Below the pieces are notes generated by a model that was not told the origin of the DNA, did not search any database, and was given only the letters and a program-made list of their open reading frames with translations. A program made the translations under genes and the position numbers. 64,000 nt of DNA, from the NCBI GenBank assembly GCA_036771835.1, contig DAIPGN010000014.1, positions 1-64,000 of the forward strand, read 5' to 3'. The DNA comes from UBA4877 sp002399285 (GTDB taxonomy: Bacteria; Bacillota; Thermoanaerobacteria; Thermoanaerobacterales; UBA4877). Within the stretch, counting starts at the first letter, position 1. Each line of letters starts with the position of its first letter. Of this stretch, positions 6,672 to 14,559 are shown one piece after another.

Positions 6672-8615
6672 ATGGGAGATAGATTTGTAGGATTTTTAAA
6701 GGCACTTTTGAGGTGGCAGTCGCTGTTTACCTTCGCCGCCCTCGGTGTTCTCATTTACTACGAAGCCGCCGTCGGGCTTGCCGGCCTGGCCGTTTACCTT
6801 GTGCTGCTGTTTGCCTTGTCTCCCGCAAAGCCGAAGGATAAGCCGCTTTTAAACATACCCGTAGTGGAGAATATAGCGGTGAAGCCGCAGGAGGATGAGG
6901 AGCAGAGGGCCTTCATATCCATACCGGTCCCGGTGATCACCCTTTCGGGAGGCAGGGAGATATGGAAGAACAGGGCGGCGGCAAACGCATTCGGCGACCG
7001 GCGCAGGGAAGCGGTGCAGAAGTATGAGGACAGCGAAGGCGGCCTGACGGAGTTTGACGGTAAGTTCTATAAGGTGAATAAATCCGTCAAGAACAACAGG
7101 AAGGGCCAGCAGACCATACTCTATTTTGACGACGTTTCCGACGTCTTCATTTACAAGGCAAAGTATGAATTCTCCAAGCCCGTGGTATGCCTGATACAGG
7201 TGGACAATTATGAAGAGGTCATGGGCTCTACGGAGGATATAAGGAGGCCGGTGCTGTCGGCCGAGATAGATAAGAGACTGGGAAGGTTTGCGTCCGATAT
7301 CAAGGGATGTCTCAGGAAATACAGCGATGACAGGTATATCCTCTTCTTTGAAAACGGCTTTTTAAAACCGCTGGAGGATAAGAAATTCACCATACTGGAC
7401 GACATACGCGATATAAACGAGGGCAACAAGATGCCCGCCACGCTGAGCATAGGCGTGGGCGCGGAGGGAGAGAACCCGCAGGCGCTGCTGGAGTTCGCTT
7501 CCAGCGCCATGGACCTGGCCCTGAGCCGCGGCGGCGATCAGGCGGTGGTGAAAAAGTCGGAGAAGATATACTTCTACGGCGGCAAGACGCAGGCCGTGGA
7601 AAAGAGGACCAGGGTAAAGGTGAGGGTGATATCCCACGCCCTGAGGGAGCTTATAATGAACTCCTCGGGGGTATTCATCATGGGGCATACCTATCCGGAC
7701 TTTGACTGCCTGGGCGCATCCATGGGCATGTACAGGGCGGCCAAGGAATTCGGCAAGGAGGCCAGGATAATATGGGAGAGCAGCAATCACTCCCTCAATG
7801 AACTGATGGATAAGATACACCGCGACGAGGAATATGACGGGGTGTTTGTAAACGGCGACGAGGCGCTGCCGATGATAGACGAGAACTCGCTGCTGATAGT
7901 GGTGGACGCGGGACGGGAGGGCTACCTCATGCGGCCGGATATTTTGGAAAAGGCGCAGAGAGTGGTCGTGATAGACCATCACAGGAAAACGAGGGATGCC
8001 ATCGACAACGCGGTGCTCTCATATATCGAGACCTACGCATCGTCTACGGCGGAGATGGTGACCGAGATACTTCAGTATATAAAGGACAGGATCGCTCTCA
8101 AGCCGGTGGAGGCTCTGGCGCTGCTTGCGGGCATAAATCTGGATACCAAGAATTTCACATATAAGACGGGGGTGAGGACCTTCGATGCGGCCGCTTATCT
8201 CCGGCTGAAGGGCGCGGACACCATGGAGGTGAGGCAGTACTTCCAGGATGAGCTTTCCAGCTTTGCCCGCAAGGCCGACGTGATAAGGAAGGCTGAGCTG
8301 TGGCCTCATGATGTGGCGGTGGCGGTATGTCCATCCGACGTGACCGACAGGCAGATATTCGCGGCTCAGGTGGCGGATGAGCTTTTGAACATCAAGGGTG
8401 TGGACGCCTCCTTTGCTCTCTGCGATACGGGAGAGCGGATAATAATCAGCGGGCGGTCCTTAGGAGAGATAAACGTGCAGGTTATACTGGAAGAGCTGGG
8501 CGGCGGAGGCCATTACACCGAGGCGGGAGCCCAGGTGCAGGGCAAGACCATAGGCGAGGTAAAGTCCGAACTCAGGACGGTGTTAGAGGAAAAGTTGGAG
8601 GTGGATGATCAATGA
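6672..8615 (+). CDS. gdpP: Cyclic-di-AMP phosphodiesterase GdpP
   Basis: 647 residues: two N-terminal membrane helices, a PAS-like region (about 70-150), a degenerate GGDEF domain (about 165-305), then DHH and DHHA1 domains. Catalytic motifs seen are GHTYPDFDCLGA (about 337), VVDAGRE, VIDHHRKTRD (about 433) and GGGGHYTEAGA (about 608). The enzyme hydrolyses c-di-AMP to pApA and so controls potassium and wall homeostasis. ATG 6672 is chosen; GAAAGGGGG lies somewhat far upstream. The 3' end overlaps rplI by four bases, as in other Firmicutes. Confidence 0.95.
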   Translation: MGDRFVGFLKALLRWQSLFTFAALGVLIYYEAAVGLAGLAVYLVLLFALSPAKPKDKPLLNIPVVENIAVKPQEDEEQRAFISIPVPVITLSGGREIWKNRAAANAFGDRRREAVQKYEDSEGGLTEFDGKFYKVNKSVKNNRKGQQTILYFDDVSDVFIYKAKYEFSKPVVCLIQVDNYEEVMGSTEDIRRPVLSAEIDKRLGRFASDIKGCLRKYSDDRYILFFENGFLKPLEDKKFTILDDIRDINEGNKMPATLSIGVGAEGENPQALLEFASSAMDLALSRGGDQAVVKKSEKIYFYGGKTQAVEKRTRVKVRVISHALRELIMNSSGVFIMGHTYPDFDCLGASMGMYRAAKEFGKEARIIWESSNHSLNELMDKIHRDEEYDGVFVNGDEALPMIDENSLLIVVDAGREGYLMRPDILEKAQRVVVIDHHRKTRDAIDNAVLSYIETYASSTAEMVTEILQYIKDRIALKPVEALALLAGINLDTKNFTYKTGVRTFDAAAYLRLKGADTMEVRQYFQDELSSFARKADVIRKAELWPHDVAVAVCPSDVTDRQIFAAQVADELLNIKGVDASFALCDTGERIIISGRSLGEINVQVILEELGGGGHYTEAGAQVQGKTIGEVKSELRTVLEEKLEVDDQ

Positions 8616-9055
8616 AGGTAATACTTACGGAGGAAGTACCGAGTTTGGGAAAGAGGGGAAGCGTGGTCAACGCTTCGGACGGATATGTGCGCAATTATCT
8701 GTTTCCCAGGGGCCTGGCCGTCGAGGCGAACAAGGCCAATATGAACAAGCTGAAAAAAGAAAGGGCCGTGGAGGACGACAGGGTACGCAGGGAGACAGAG
8801 GAAGCGAGGGCCTTGGCCAAGCGGCTTAAAGACACGGAGGTAACGCTCAGGGTGAAGGCGGGCGACAACGGAAAGCTGTTCGGCTCGGTCACTTCAAAGG
8901 ACATTGCCGACGCCATAAGGGAACAGCACGGCGTAGACCTGGACAAGAGGAAGATAGACCTTAAGGACACCATAAAGACCACCGGCGTCTTTACGATGAC
9001 CGTCAAGCTGTACCAGGGCATAGACGCGGATATAAAGGTTCGTGTGGAGGTATAA
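8612..9055 (+). CDS. rplI: 50S ribosomal protein L9
   Basis: 147 residues, normal L9 length. The N-terminal domain MKVILTEEVPSLGKRGSVVNASDGYVRNYLFPRG binds 23S rRNA; a long connecting helix and C-terminal domain follow. It overlaps gdpP by four bases and precedes dnaB, the conserved order. Confidence 0.97.
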   Translation: MKVILTEEVPSLGKRGSVVNASDGYVRNYLFPRGLAVEANKANMNKLKKERAVEDDRVRRETEEARALAKRLKDTEVTLRVKAGDNGKLFGSVTSKDIADAIREQHGVDLDKRKIDLKDTIKTTGVFTMTVKLYQGIDADIKVRVEV

Positions 9056-9067
9056 GGGGGTTTTTCC

Positions 9068-10816
9068 ATGGAGGCTATAGGAAGAATACCTCCTCACAGC
9101 GTCGAGGCGGAAGTAAACGTCTTGGGCTCTATGATGCTGTCGCGGGACGCTGTGGTAGAGGCTTCCGAGGTAATAAACAAGAATGATTTTTACAGGGATT
9201 CTCATAAGATACTTTTCGAAGTTATGACCGAGCTCTTCGATAAGAACGAGCCTGTCGATCTGGTAACGGTCACCGACGCCCTGAGGGGCAAGGATCTGCT
9301 CGAGGCCGTGGGAGGCATGGACTATGTGGCCGATCTTCCCATGCACGTCATCAGTACGTCTACCGTGCCGTATTATGCAAAGATGATAAGGGATAAGTCT
9401 ACGCTGCGCAAGCTGATCGAGTCGTCGGGCAAGGTGGCCGAGCTGGGCTTCGGCGGCGGCAGCGTGGACGAGGTCCTGGAGGAGGCGGAGCGGTCCATCT
9501 TCATGATATCGGAGAGCAGGATGAACTCCGGCCTTGCGTCGCTGCGGGACATACTTCCCGAATCGTTGGATATGATAGACAAGCTGCAGAAGAACAAGGG
9601 GAGCATCAGCGGGGTGGCATCGGGCTACGCCGATCTGGACTCCAAGACTTCGGGGTTCCAGCCGTCAGACCTGGTGCTGGTCGCGGCCAGGCCTTCCATG
9701 GGCAAGACCGCCTTTGCACTGAATCTGGCGCATAATGCGGCGGTAAGGGAGAACAAGAGCGTGGCCATATTCAGCCTGGAAATGTCGAGGGAGCAGCTTA
9801 CCAACAGGATGATATGCTCCCAGGCGAATATAGACAGCCAAAAGCTGCGTATGGGCATGCTGGAGGACGACGACTGGCCGCAGCTGACGAGGGCGGTGGG
9901 AGTGCTTTCGCAGGCTCCGATATACATAGACGACACTCCCAACGTGACCGTGCCGGAGATGCGCGGCAAGCTGCGCCGGCTCAAGATGGAGAAGGGGCTG
10001 GACATGGTCATCATAGACTATCTGCAGCTGATGGAGTCGGACAGGAGGGCGGAGAGCAGGCAGCAGGAGGTGTCGTCGCTGAGCAGGGAGCTCAAGGGCC
10101 TGGCCCGTGAGCTCAACGTGCCCATCGTCACATTGTCGCAGCTATCCAGAGCGCCCGAATCCCGTACCGATCACCGGCCGATGCTGAGCGATCTCAGGGA
10201 ATGCGTCACTGGAGACACATTGGCGGCGCTTGCGGACGGCAGGCAGGTACCCATAAGGGAACTGGCGGATACGACGCCGGAGGTGCTCTCTTTAGACGGC
10301 GGGAAGGTCGTGACGGCAAAGAGCGACAGGGTTTGGCATGTGGGCGTGCGGCCAATATTCGACGTGGCGTTTGCGGACGGACGGCATATCCGTGCCACGG
10401 GGGAACACCGCCTGATGAGCGAAAGCGGCTGGAAGACGATATCGCAGCTCCATGCGGGAGACCGCATAGCCTGCGTGCCGGACATATCCTTATCCGGTAA
10501 AGTAGGCCTGGCCTGGGACGGCATTACCGGCATCACGCCGGCAGGTGAAGAGGACGTGTATGACATGACTGTCCCCGGCACCTCGTCATGGCTGGCCGGC
10601 GGTATCGTCAGCCACAACTCCGGAGCCATCGAGCAGGACGCGGACGTGGTCATGTTCCTCTACCGGGAGGACTACTATGATCAGGAGACCGACAGAAAGA
10701 ATATAACGGAGGTAATACTTGCCAAACAGAGGAACGGCCCTACGGGTACGGTCGAGCTCTATTGGCTGCCTCAGTACACCAAGTTCGTCGGCCTGGATAA
10801 GATCAGACGGGAGTGA
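9068..10816 (+). CDS. dnaB: Replicative DNA helicase DnaB containing a mini-intein
   Basis: 582 residues as translated, of which 443 remain after removal of the intein. The N-terminal domain (PPHSVEAEVNVLGSMM) is followed by the RecA-like motor with Walker A ARPSMGKTAF, Walker B DMVIIDYLQL and the SDLRE-SGAIEQDAD segment that the intein interrupts. The hexamer unwinds DNA at the fork; DnaD- and DnaI-like partners are encoded at 37.7-39.6 kb. ATG 9068 begins 12 bp after rplI. Function depends on protein splicing. Confidence 0.95.
   Translation: MEAIGRIPPHSVEAEVNVLGSMMLSRDAVVEASEVINKNDFYRDSHKILFEVMTELFDKNEPVDLVTVTDALRGKDLLEAVGGMDYVADLPMHVISTSTVPYYAKMIRDKSTLRKLIESSGKVAELGFGGGSVDEVLEEAERSIFMISESRMNSGLASLRDILPESLDMIDKLQKNKGSISGVASGYADLDSKTSGFQPSDLVLVAARPSMGKTAFALNLAHNAAVRENKSVAIFSLEMSREQLTNRMICSQANIDSQKLRMGMLEDDDWPQLTRAVGVLSQAPIYIDDTPNVTVPEMRGKLRRLKMEKGLDMVIIDYLQLMESDRRAESRQQEVSSLSRELKGLARELNVPIVTLSQLSRAPESRTDHRPMLSDLRECVTGDTLAALADGRQVPIRELADTTPEVLSLDGGKVVTAKSDRVWHVGVRPIFDVAFADGRHIRATGEHRLMSESGWKTISQLHAGDRIACVPDISLSGKVGLAWDGITGITPAGEEDVYDMTVPGTSSWLAGGIVSHNSGAIEQDADVVMFLYREDYYDQETDRKNITEVILAKQRNGPTGTVELYWLPQYTKFVGLDKIRRE
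10202..10618 (+). other. DnaB mini-intein, 139 residues
   Basis: The insert begins at Cys 379 of the translated protein (CVTGDTLAAL, block A) and ends at His-Asn 516-517 before Ser+1 (block G). Block B is RATGEHRL with T66 and H69; block F is DVYDMTVPG with D121. Only about 18 residues join the two halves, so there is no homing endonuclease. The C-terminal half resembles the cyanobacterial DnaB intein (WDGIxxIT, VPG). Insertion is between Glu and Ser of RESGAIEQ, two residues before the site I recall for the Synechocystis intein. The block F HNF is replaced by SSW. Confidence 0.93.
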
Positions 10817-10824
10817 CGCTTGGC

Positions 10825-11499
10825 ATGGATACATCCGCTATAAGGAAGATACTGGTCTTTTCCACGCTGGACGAGGATACGCTGGCGCGCATAGCCGGCA
10901 TAGTTACCGAGCGGCCGTATAAAAAGAATACGATGGTGTTTTTTGAGGGGCAGCCGGGCGAGGCCGTATACTTTGTGATAAAGGGCAGTGTGAAGATATT
11001 CAAGACCAATGCCGACGGTAGGGAACAGATCATAAACATAATGCGGGAGGGCGATGCGTTTGCCGAGTCGGTGCTGTTCACCGGGCTGAGCTATCCCGCC
11101 TGTGCCGAGGCGACAAGGGACTCCTTGATAGGAGTCCTCAGATGCGAAGACCTGGAAGGGATCATAAGGCAAAACGGAGATATGGCCGTGTCTATCATCA
11201 ACTTCATGGGCAGGAGGCTGCAGTTCGTCAGCGGCCAGATAGAGAACTTAGGGCTGCGGGACGCCATGGGCAGGGTAGCGAATGCGGTCATCGGCATGGC
11301 CGGGAGAGGCTGCAGTACCCCCGACGGGATAATGGTGGACTTCGCGCTTCCACGGCAGGAATTCGCCGCTCTGGCAGGGACGACCCGGGAGACGGCGACC
11401 AGGGCGTTAAGCACCCTCCAGAAGGAGGGCTCCGTTTACATAGACAAGGACAAGCTGTACATAAAGGATATAAAAAAATTAAAAAGATGGCTTGAATAG
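10825..11499 (+). CDS. Crp/Fnr-family transcriptional regulator
   Basis: 224 residues with a cyclic-nucleotide-binding domain (MVFFEGQPGEAVYFVIKGSVKIF) and a C-terminal Crp helix-turn-helix (LPRQEFAALAGTTRETATRALSTLQKEG). ATG 10825 follows the dnaB stop by eight bases; an in-frame GTG at 10813 overlaps the stop and is possible. There is no Fnr cysteine set. It probably shares the dnaB transcript and is followed by a hairpin that leads into the ferritin-like gene, a possible target. Confidence 0.85.
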   Translation: MDTSAIRKILVFSTLDEDTLARIAGIVTERPYKKNTMVFFEGQPGEAVYFVIKGSVKIFKTNADGREQIINIMREGDAFAESVLFTGLSYPACAEATRDSLIGVLRCEDLEGIIRQNGDMAVSIINFMGRRLQFVSGQIENLGLRDAMGRVANAVIGMAGRGCSTPDGIMVDFALPRQEFAALAGTTRETATRALSTLQKEGSVYIDKDKLYIKDIKKLKRWLE

Positions 11500-11508
11500 T
11501 ATCATTTT

Positions 11509-11546
11509 CCCCCTTTCGGAATAGATTAAATATGAAAGGGGGTTTT
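11509..11546 (+). terminator. Hairpin that may end the Crp gene and mask the next ribosome site
   Basis: CCCCCTTTC (11509-11517) pairs perfectly with GAAAGGGGG (11534-11542) across a 16-base loop, followed by TTTT. The 3' arm is also the ribosome binding site for ATG 11550, so the same helix would block translation of the ferritin-like protein. Confidence 0.6.
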
Positions 11547-11549
11547 GCT

Positions 11550-12053
11550 ATGGGTCAGTCGGACAACATAATGAAATGCTCGGCTAAGCTCAAGTATCCG
11601 GAGGTCAGGGTGGAAAAATCAAACTACAACTATGGGCTGATTCTGTTAGATGATCTAGCCTCTCCCATCAGCGAGGTCACCGCCGTTATGCAGTATCTGA
11701 ATCATGCCTATACCATTTCGGACGGCAAAACGGGCGGCCTTATGGAATGTATAGCAAAGTCGGAAATGATCCACTTTGAAATACTGAGCGAACTGATAAG
11801 AAAACTCGGGGTCACTCCGGTATATGCGAACTTCTGCGGCAGCTGCGGTACTTATTGGAACGCTTCCTACGTCTATTACGGCTATGACACAAAGGACAGG
11901 ATAGACAACGATATACAGGGTGAAAAGGCAGCCATAGCACAGTACAAACGGCATATAGACATGATAGACGATAAATATGTAAAAGAAAATCTGGAAAGAA
12001 TAATAAAGGATGAGGAATGTCATATTGCATTGCTTACGGAAGCCGGTAAATAG
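11550..12053 (+). CDS. Ferritin-like di-metal protein (Mn-catalase/CotJC-like)
   Basis: 167 residues. A four-helix bundle is suggested by ligand patterns ISEVTAVMQYLNHAY, KSEMIHFEIL, GEKAAIAQYKRH and KDEECHIALL, giving the Glu and Glu-x-x-His sets of a di-iron or di-manganese site. The N-terminal LKYPEVRV resembles CotJC and manganese catalases; a CGSCG cysteine pair in the middle is unusual. Start ATG 11550 follows AAAGGGGG. Probable role in oxidative stress or peroxide removal; exact activity unknown. Confidence 0.7.
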   Translation: MGQSDNIMKCSAKLKYPEVRVEKSNYNYGLILLDDLASPISEVTAVMQYLNHAYTISDGKTGGLMECIAKSEMIHFEILSELIRKLGVTPVYANFCGSCGTYWNASYVYYGYDTKDRIDNDIQGEKAAIAQYKRHIDMIDDKYVKENLERIIKDEECHIALLTEAGK

Positions 12054-12090
12054 GCTTCCAGGCCGATGCCTGCCGGTTTAAAGCACGGAG

Positions 12091-12121
12091 GAGCCTTATA
12101 TATATTAGGCTCTTTTATTTT
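12091..12121 (+). terminator. Terminator after the ferritin-like gene
   Basis: GAGCCT (12091-12096) pairs with AGGCTC (12107-12112), followed by TTTTATTTT. Confidence 0.75.
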
Positions 12122-12255
12122 GACGTTGTTTTAAAATCACCAGGTTCCGTGGTAACCCAGCGTGACGCTGCTGCTTGCGGCGCCCATATGTAAAAGATGA
12201 GATAAAGAACTTAGTCAATTAAAAGCATTGTCCAATCAATTTTTCCGTATTTTTT

Positions 12256-12278
12256 GAGGGTCAGCAACCCTCTTTTTT
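12256..12278 (+). terminator. Terminator in the leader of the truncated SIS gene
   Basis: GAGGGT and ACCCTC form a 6-bp stem around CAGCA, followed by six T. The preceding gene already has a terminator at 12091, so this one ends a separate 12122-12255 transcript. That stretch has no gene but holds small hairpins, such as CAGCG-TGA-CGCTG at about 12159. The arrangement looks like an attenuator in front of the SIS gene at 12319. Confidence 0.75.
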
Positions 12279-12318
12279 ATTGATATGAATTAAAACTTTT
12301 CCGGAGAGGATGACGGTT

Positions 12319-12651
12319 ATGTTGAAGTTTGATGAACAAAAGCAGATGGACAGCGTGGCGGGGGCGCTGGCCTTGCGTGGAGAGATAGAAGGTATCGTCG
12401 ATACGATATGCCGTAATGGGTATGACGCCGTTTATTTTATGGGGATAGGGGGGACCTATGCTTCCGGCATGCAGACGGAGAGCCATGTGAGGCAGATGAG
12501 CGCCATCCCGGTCTATGCGGAGAACGCGGCGGCCTATAATACCTCGGGAAATAAGCGCATCGGAAGGGATTCCATCATTGTCATCTCCTACGTGACCGGT
12601 TCTACGGAGGAGATGGTGGAGGGCTTTGCCATGATGATTTATATAAATTAA
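12319..12651 (+). pseudogene. Truncated SIS-domain sugar isomerase/deglycase (FrlB-like)
   Basis: 110 residues remain of a protein normally about 330-350 long. FDEQKQ at the start and YFMGIGGTYASGMQTESHV, VISYVTGSTEEMVE in the SIS core match the fructoselysine/glucoselysine 6-phosphate deglycase type. After TEEMVE the sequence changes to GFAMMIYIN and stops, and base composition becomes AT-rich at the same point. ATG 12319 lies nine bases after GGAGAGG. The rest of the gene is not found in the window, so this is a broken remnant at an insertion or deletion junction. Confidence 0.75.
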
Positions 12652-12662
12652 ATTCAAGGGAT

Positions 12663-14051
12663 CTACAAGTCATATTTTTTTATTTTATACCATAATGACT
12701 GTCTGGATATATCAAGGGCATTTGCGGTTTTTGAGATATTTTTATCAAATTTAATATACGCGTTGCTTATTAAAGATCTTTCATAGGAATCCACCATTTG
12801 TGTAAGTGATAAAGATTGTGTATTATGGCATTCATCCCTTGAACAATTGTCTTGGAAATCAACGCTTTCTTTTATATTGACAGGTATATGGCTGACATCG
12901 ATTATAGAATCATTACTTAAATAAAATGCGCCTTCAATGGCATTTTTGAGTTCTCTTACATTGCCGGGCCAAGTATAACTCAAAAAGATTTGCTTTACTT
13001 CATTCGTATAACACTTTATATCTTTTTTTAGTCTTGAATTATAATATTTTCTAAAGTATTCCATTAGAAGTTGGATATCCCCTTTTCTTTCGTACAGAGG
13101 GGGTATATCAAACTCTACCACGCTAAGCCTGTAGTATAGATCCTCTCTCAATATTCCCTTTTTAATGCAATCCTGAGGGTCTTGATTAACGGCAGAAATT
13201 ATTCTGACATCGATATCTATCGATTTAGAATCCCCTACACGGCGTATCTTTTTCTCTTCAATGGCTCGTAAAATTTTAGCTTGCTCATCCAATCCCATGG
13301 AATTTATCTCATCCAGAAATAATGTCCCGCCGTTTGCCAACTCTATTAAACCTTTACTATCGCCGGCGCCCGTAAAACTTCCCTTTACGGTGCCGAACAA
13401 GATACTTTCAAGTAAATTGGAAGGGATCGCCGCGCAGTTCTGGACGATAAAGGGAGCATTTTTTCTTCCGCTGCAATTGTGTATGGATTGTACTATAAGC
13501 TCTTTGCCGGTACCGGTCTTTCCATAAACCAAAACGTTACAATCATAATCTTTTATTAGCTTTATATTGTCTTTGATTTTCAACATCTGTTTATCATTTG
13601 TTATTATATCATCTAATCCTGCCGTTACTTTCTTGGGAGATTTTTTTAAAATTTTATCCTGGTCTATATCTACTGCAATCGTTTTATTGGGTACTTTAGG
13701 ATTTAAATACATCACTAGATCAACGACGCCTATAACGCTATTATTATTTAGGATAGGGAAGGCGGAACTTTTTGCTTGTATGGTTTGTCCTTTATAGGTA
13801 GTAAAAGACTGACTGTAATCTAAGATCGGCCGTCCCGTTTTTAATACTTTCAATATTTTACTGTCTTCCTCCGTAAGGGAAGGATACACGTCTAAGAGGC
13901 TTCTTCCAATAGCGTCCCGCTGTCTTAAAGTATTTATATTTGGGTGTGATGTGTTGTAATAGATTATTTTACCATCCGTATCCACGATCATTATCCCATC
14001 TATAAAATTATATATTTGAAGCACCTTTTCTATATCCCTTTCAAGCATCAT
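12663..14051 (-). CDS. Sigma-54-dependent transcriptional activator (PAS-AAA-HTH)
   Basis: 462 residues: N-terminal PAS domain (about 10-115, FIDGIMIVDTDGKIIYYN), central AAA+ domain with Walker A YGKTGTGKE and Walker B GTLFLDEIN, and a Fis-type C-terminal helix-turn-helix (ISKTANALDISRQSLWYKIKKYDL). The sigma-54 contact loop reads GSFTGA where GAFTGA is usual; Phe and Thr are kept. Start ATG follows GAGAGGTGAG. It is divergent from the enolase-family gene at 14560; the shared gap holds three palindromic sites and a -24/-12 promoter, so it very likely activates that operon. AT-rich relative to the core. Confidence 0.92.
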   Translation of the reverse strand: MMLERDIEKVLQIYNFIDGIMIVDTDGKIIYYNTSHPNINTLRQRDAIGRSLLDVYPSLTEEDSKILKVLKTGRPILDYSQSFTTYKGQTIQAKSSAFPILNNNSVIGVVDLVMYLNPKVPNKTIAVDIDQDKILKKSPKKVTAGLDDIITNDKQMLKIKDNIKLIKDYDCNVLVYGKTGTGKELIVQSIHNCSGRKNAPFIVQNCAAIPSNLLESILFGTVKGSFTGAGDSKGLIELANGGTLFLDEINSMGLDEQAKILRAIEEKKIRRVGDSKSIDIDVRIISAVNQDPQDCIKKGILREDLYYRLSVVEFDIPPLYERKGDIQLLMEYFRKYYNSRLKKDIKCYTNEVKQIFLSYTWPGNVRELKNAIEGAFYLSNDSIIDVSHIPVNIKESVDFQDNCSRDECHNTQSLSLTQMVDSYERSLISNAYIKFDKNISKTANALDISRQSLWYKIKKYDL

Positions 14052-14236
14052 TAATCTCACCTCTCAATTAGATAATTGAAAGAATAATTATACTTGATTC
14101 CCGATCCTTTGGAAGAAGCCGCGAGGAAACGAATAAAACCATAACGGTTTTCTGTATTCAATAAAAGAGAAGGGCCGGGACATCCCATACTACTATAAGT
14201 TTACCAGAATAAATCTTCTTTTAAAAGGGTTAACGC

Positions 14237-14349
14237 TGTAAAAAAATTTTTCACATATTGCGGAATAAAGGGATATTCGCATCAATAGAAGGCGCGACAG
14301 TGTAAAAAAATTTTTACTTTACCACATATATGGAGTAAAAAAATTTTAC
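14237..14349 (+). promoter_or_regulatory. Three palindromic upstream activator sites
   Basis: Near-identical palindromes built on GTAAAAAAATTTTTAC occur at 14237-14255, 14301-14317 and 14335-14349. Their centres are about 63 and 33 bp apart, close to six and three helical turns. They lie 150-260 bp upstream of the sigma-54 promoter, normal for enhancer sites. The rest of the 14061-14560 gap shows no gene. Confidence 0.7.
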
Positions 14350-14497
14350 GTTTTATTCAGCTTTATCGTAAGGTTATACTTTAATATTAAGAAGAGATCT
14401 TTATTTTGACTGAACAAAAGCCGGATAAACAGCCGGTTTCATGCGCTAATATCAATTGACCACAAAACTTTAAATTAAGAAGAGCGATCATTTTTTA

Positions 14498-14515
14498 TTG
14501 GCATTGATCTTGCAA
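14498..14515 (+). promoter_or_regulatory. Sigma-54 (-24/-12) promoter
   Basis: TTGGCATTGATCTTGCAA has the invariant GG (14500-14501) and GC (14512-14513) exactly 10 bp apart. It lies about 45 bp before the ATG at 14560 and downstream of the three activator sites. Confidence 0.85.
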
Positions 14516-14559
14516 TAGATATATGTGTAAAAAATTATTAATAATAAGGAGGATCTAGA

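Noticed and set aside
12256..12278. Second terminator of the ferritin-like gene
   Set aside because: That gene already ends at a good terminator 140 bases earlier, so this one more likely belongs to the SIS leader.
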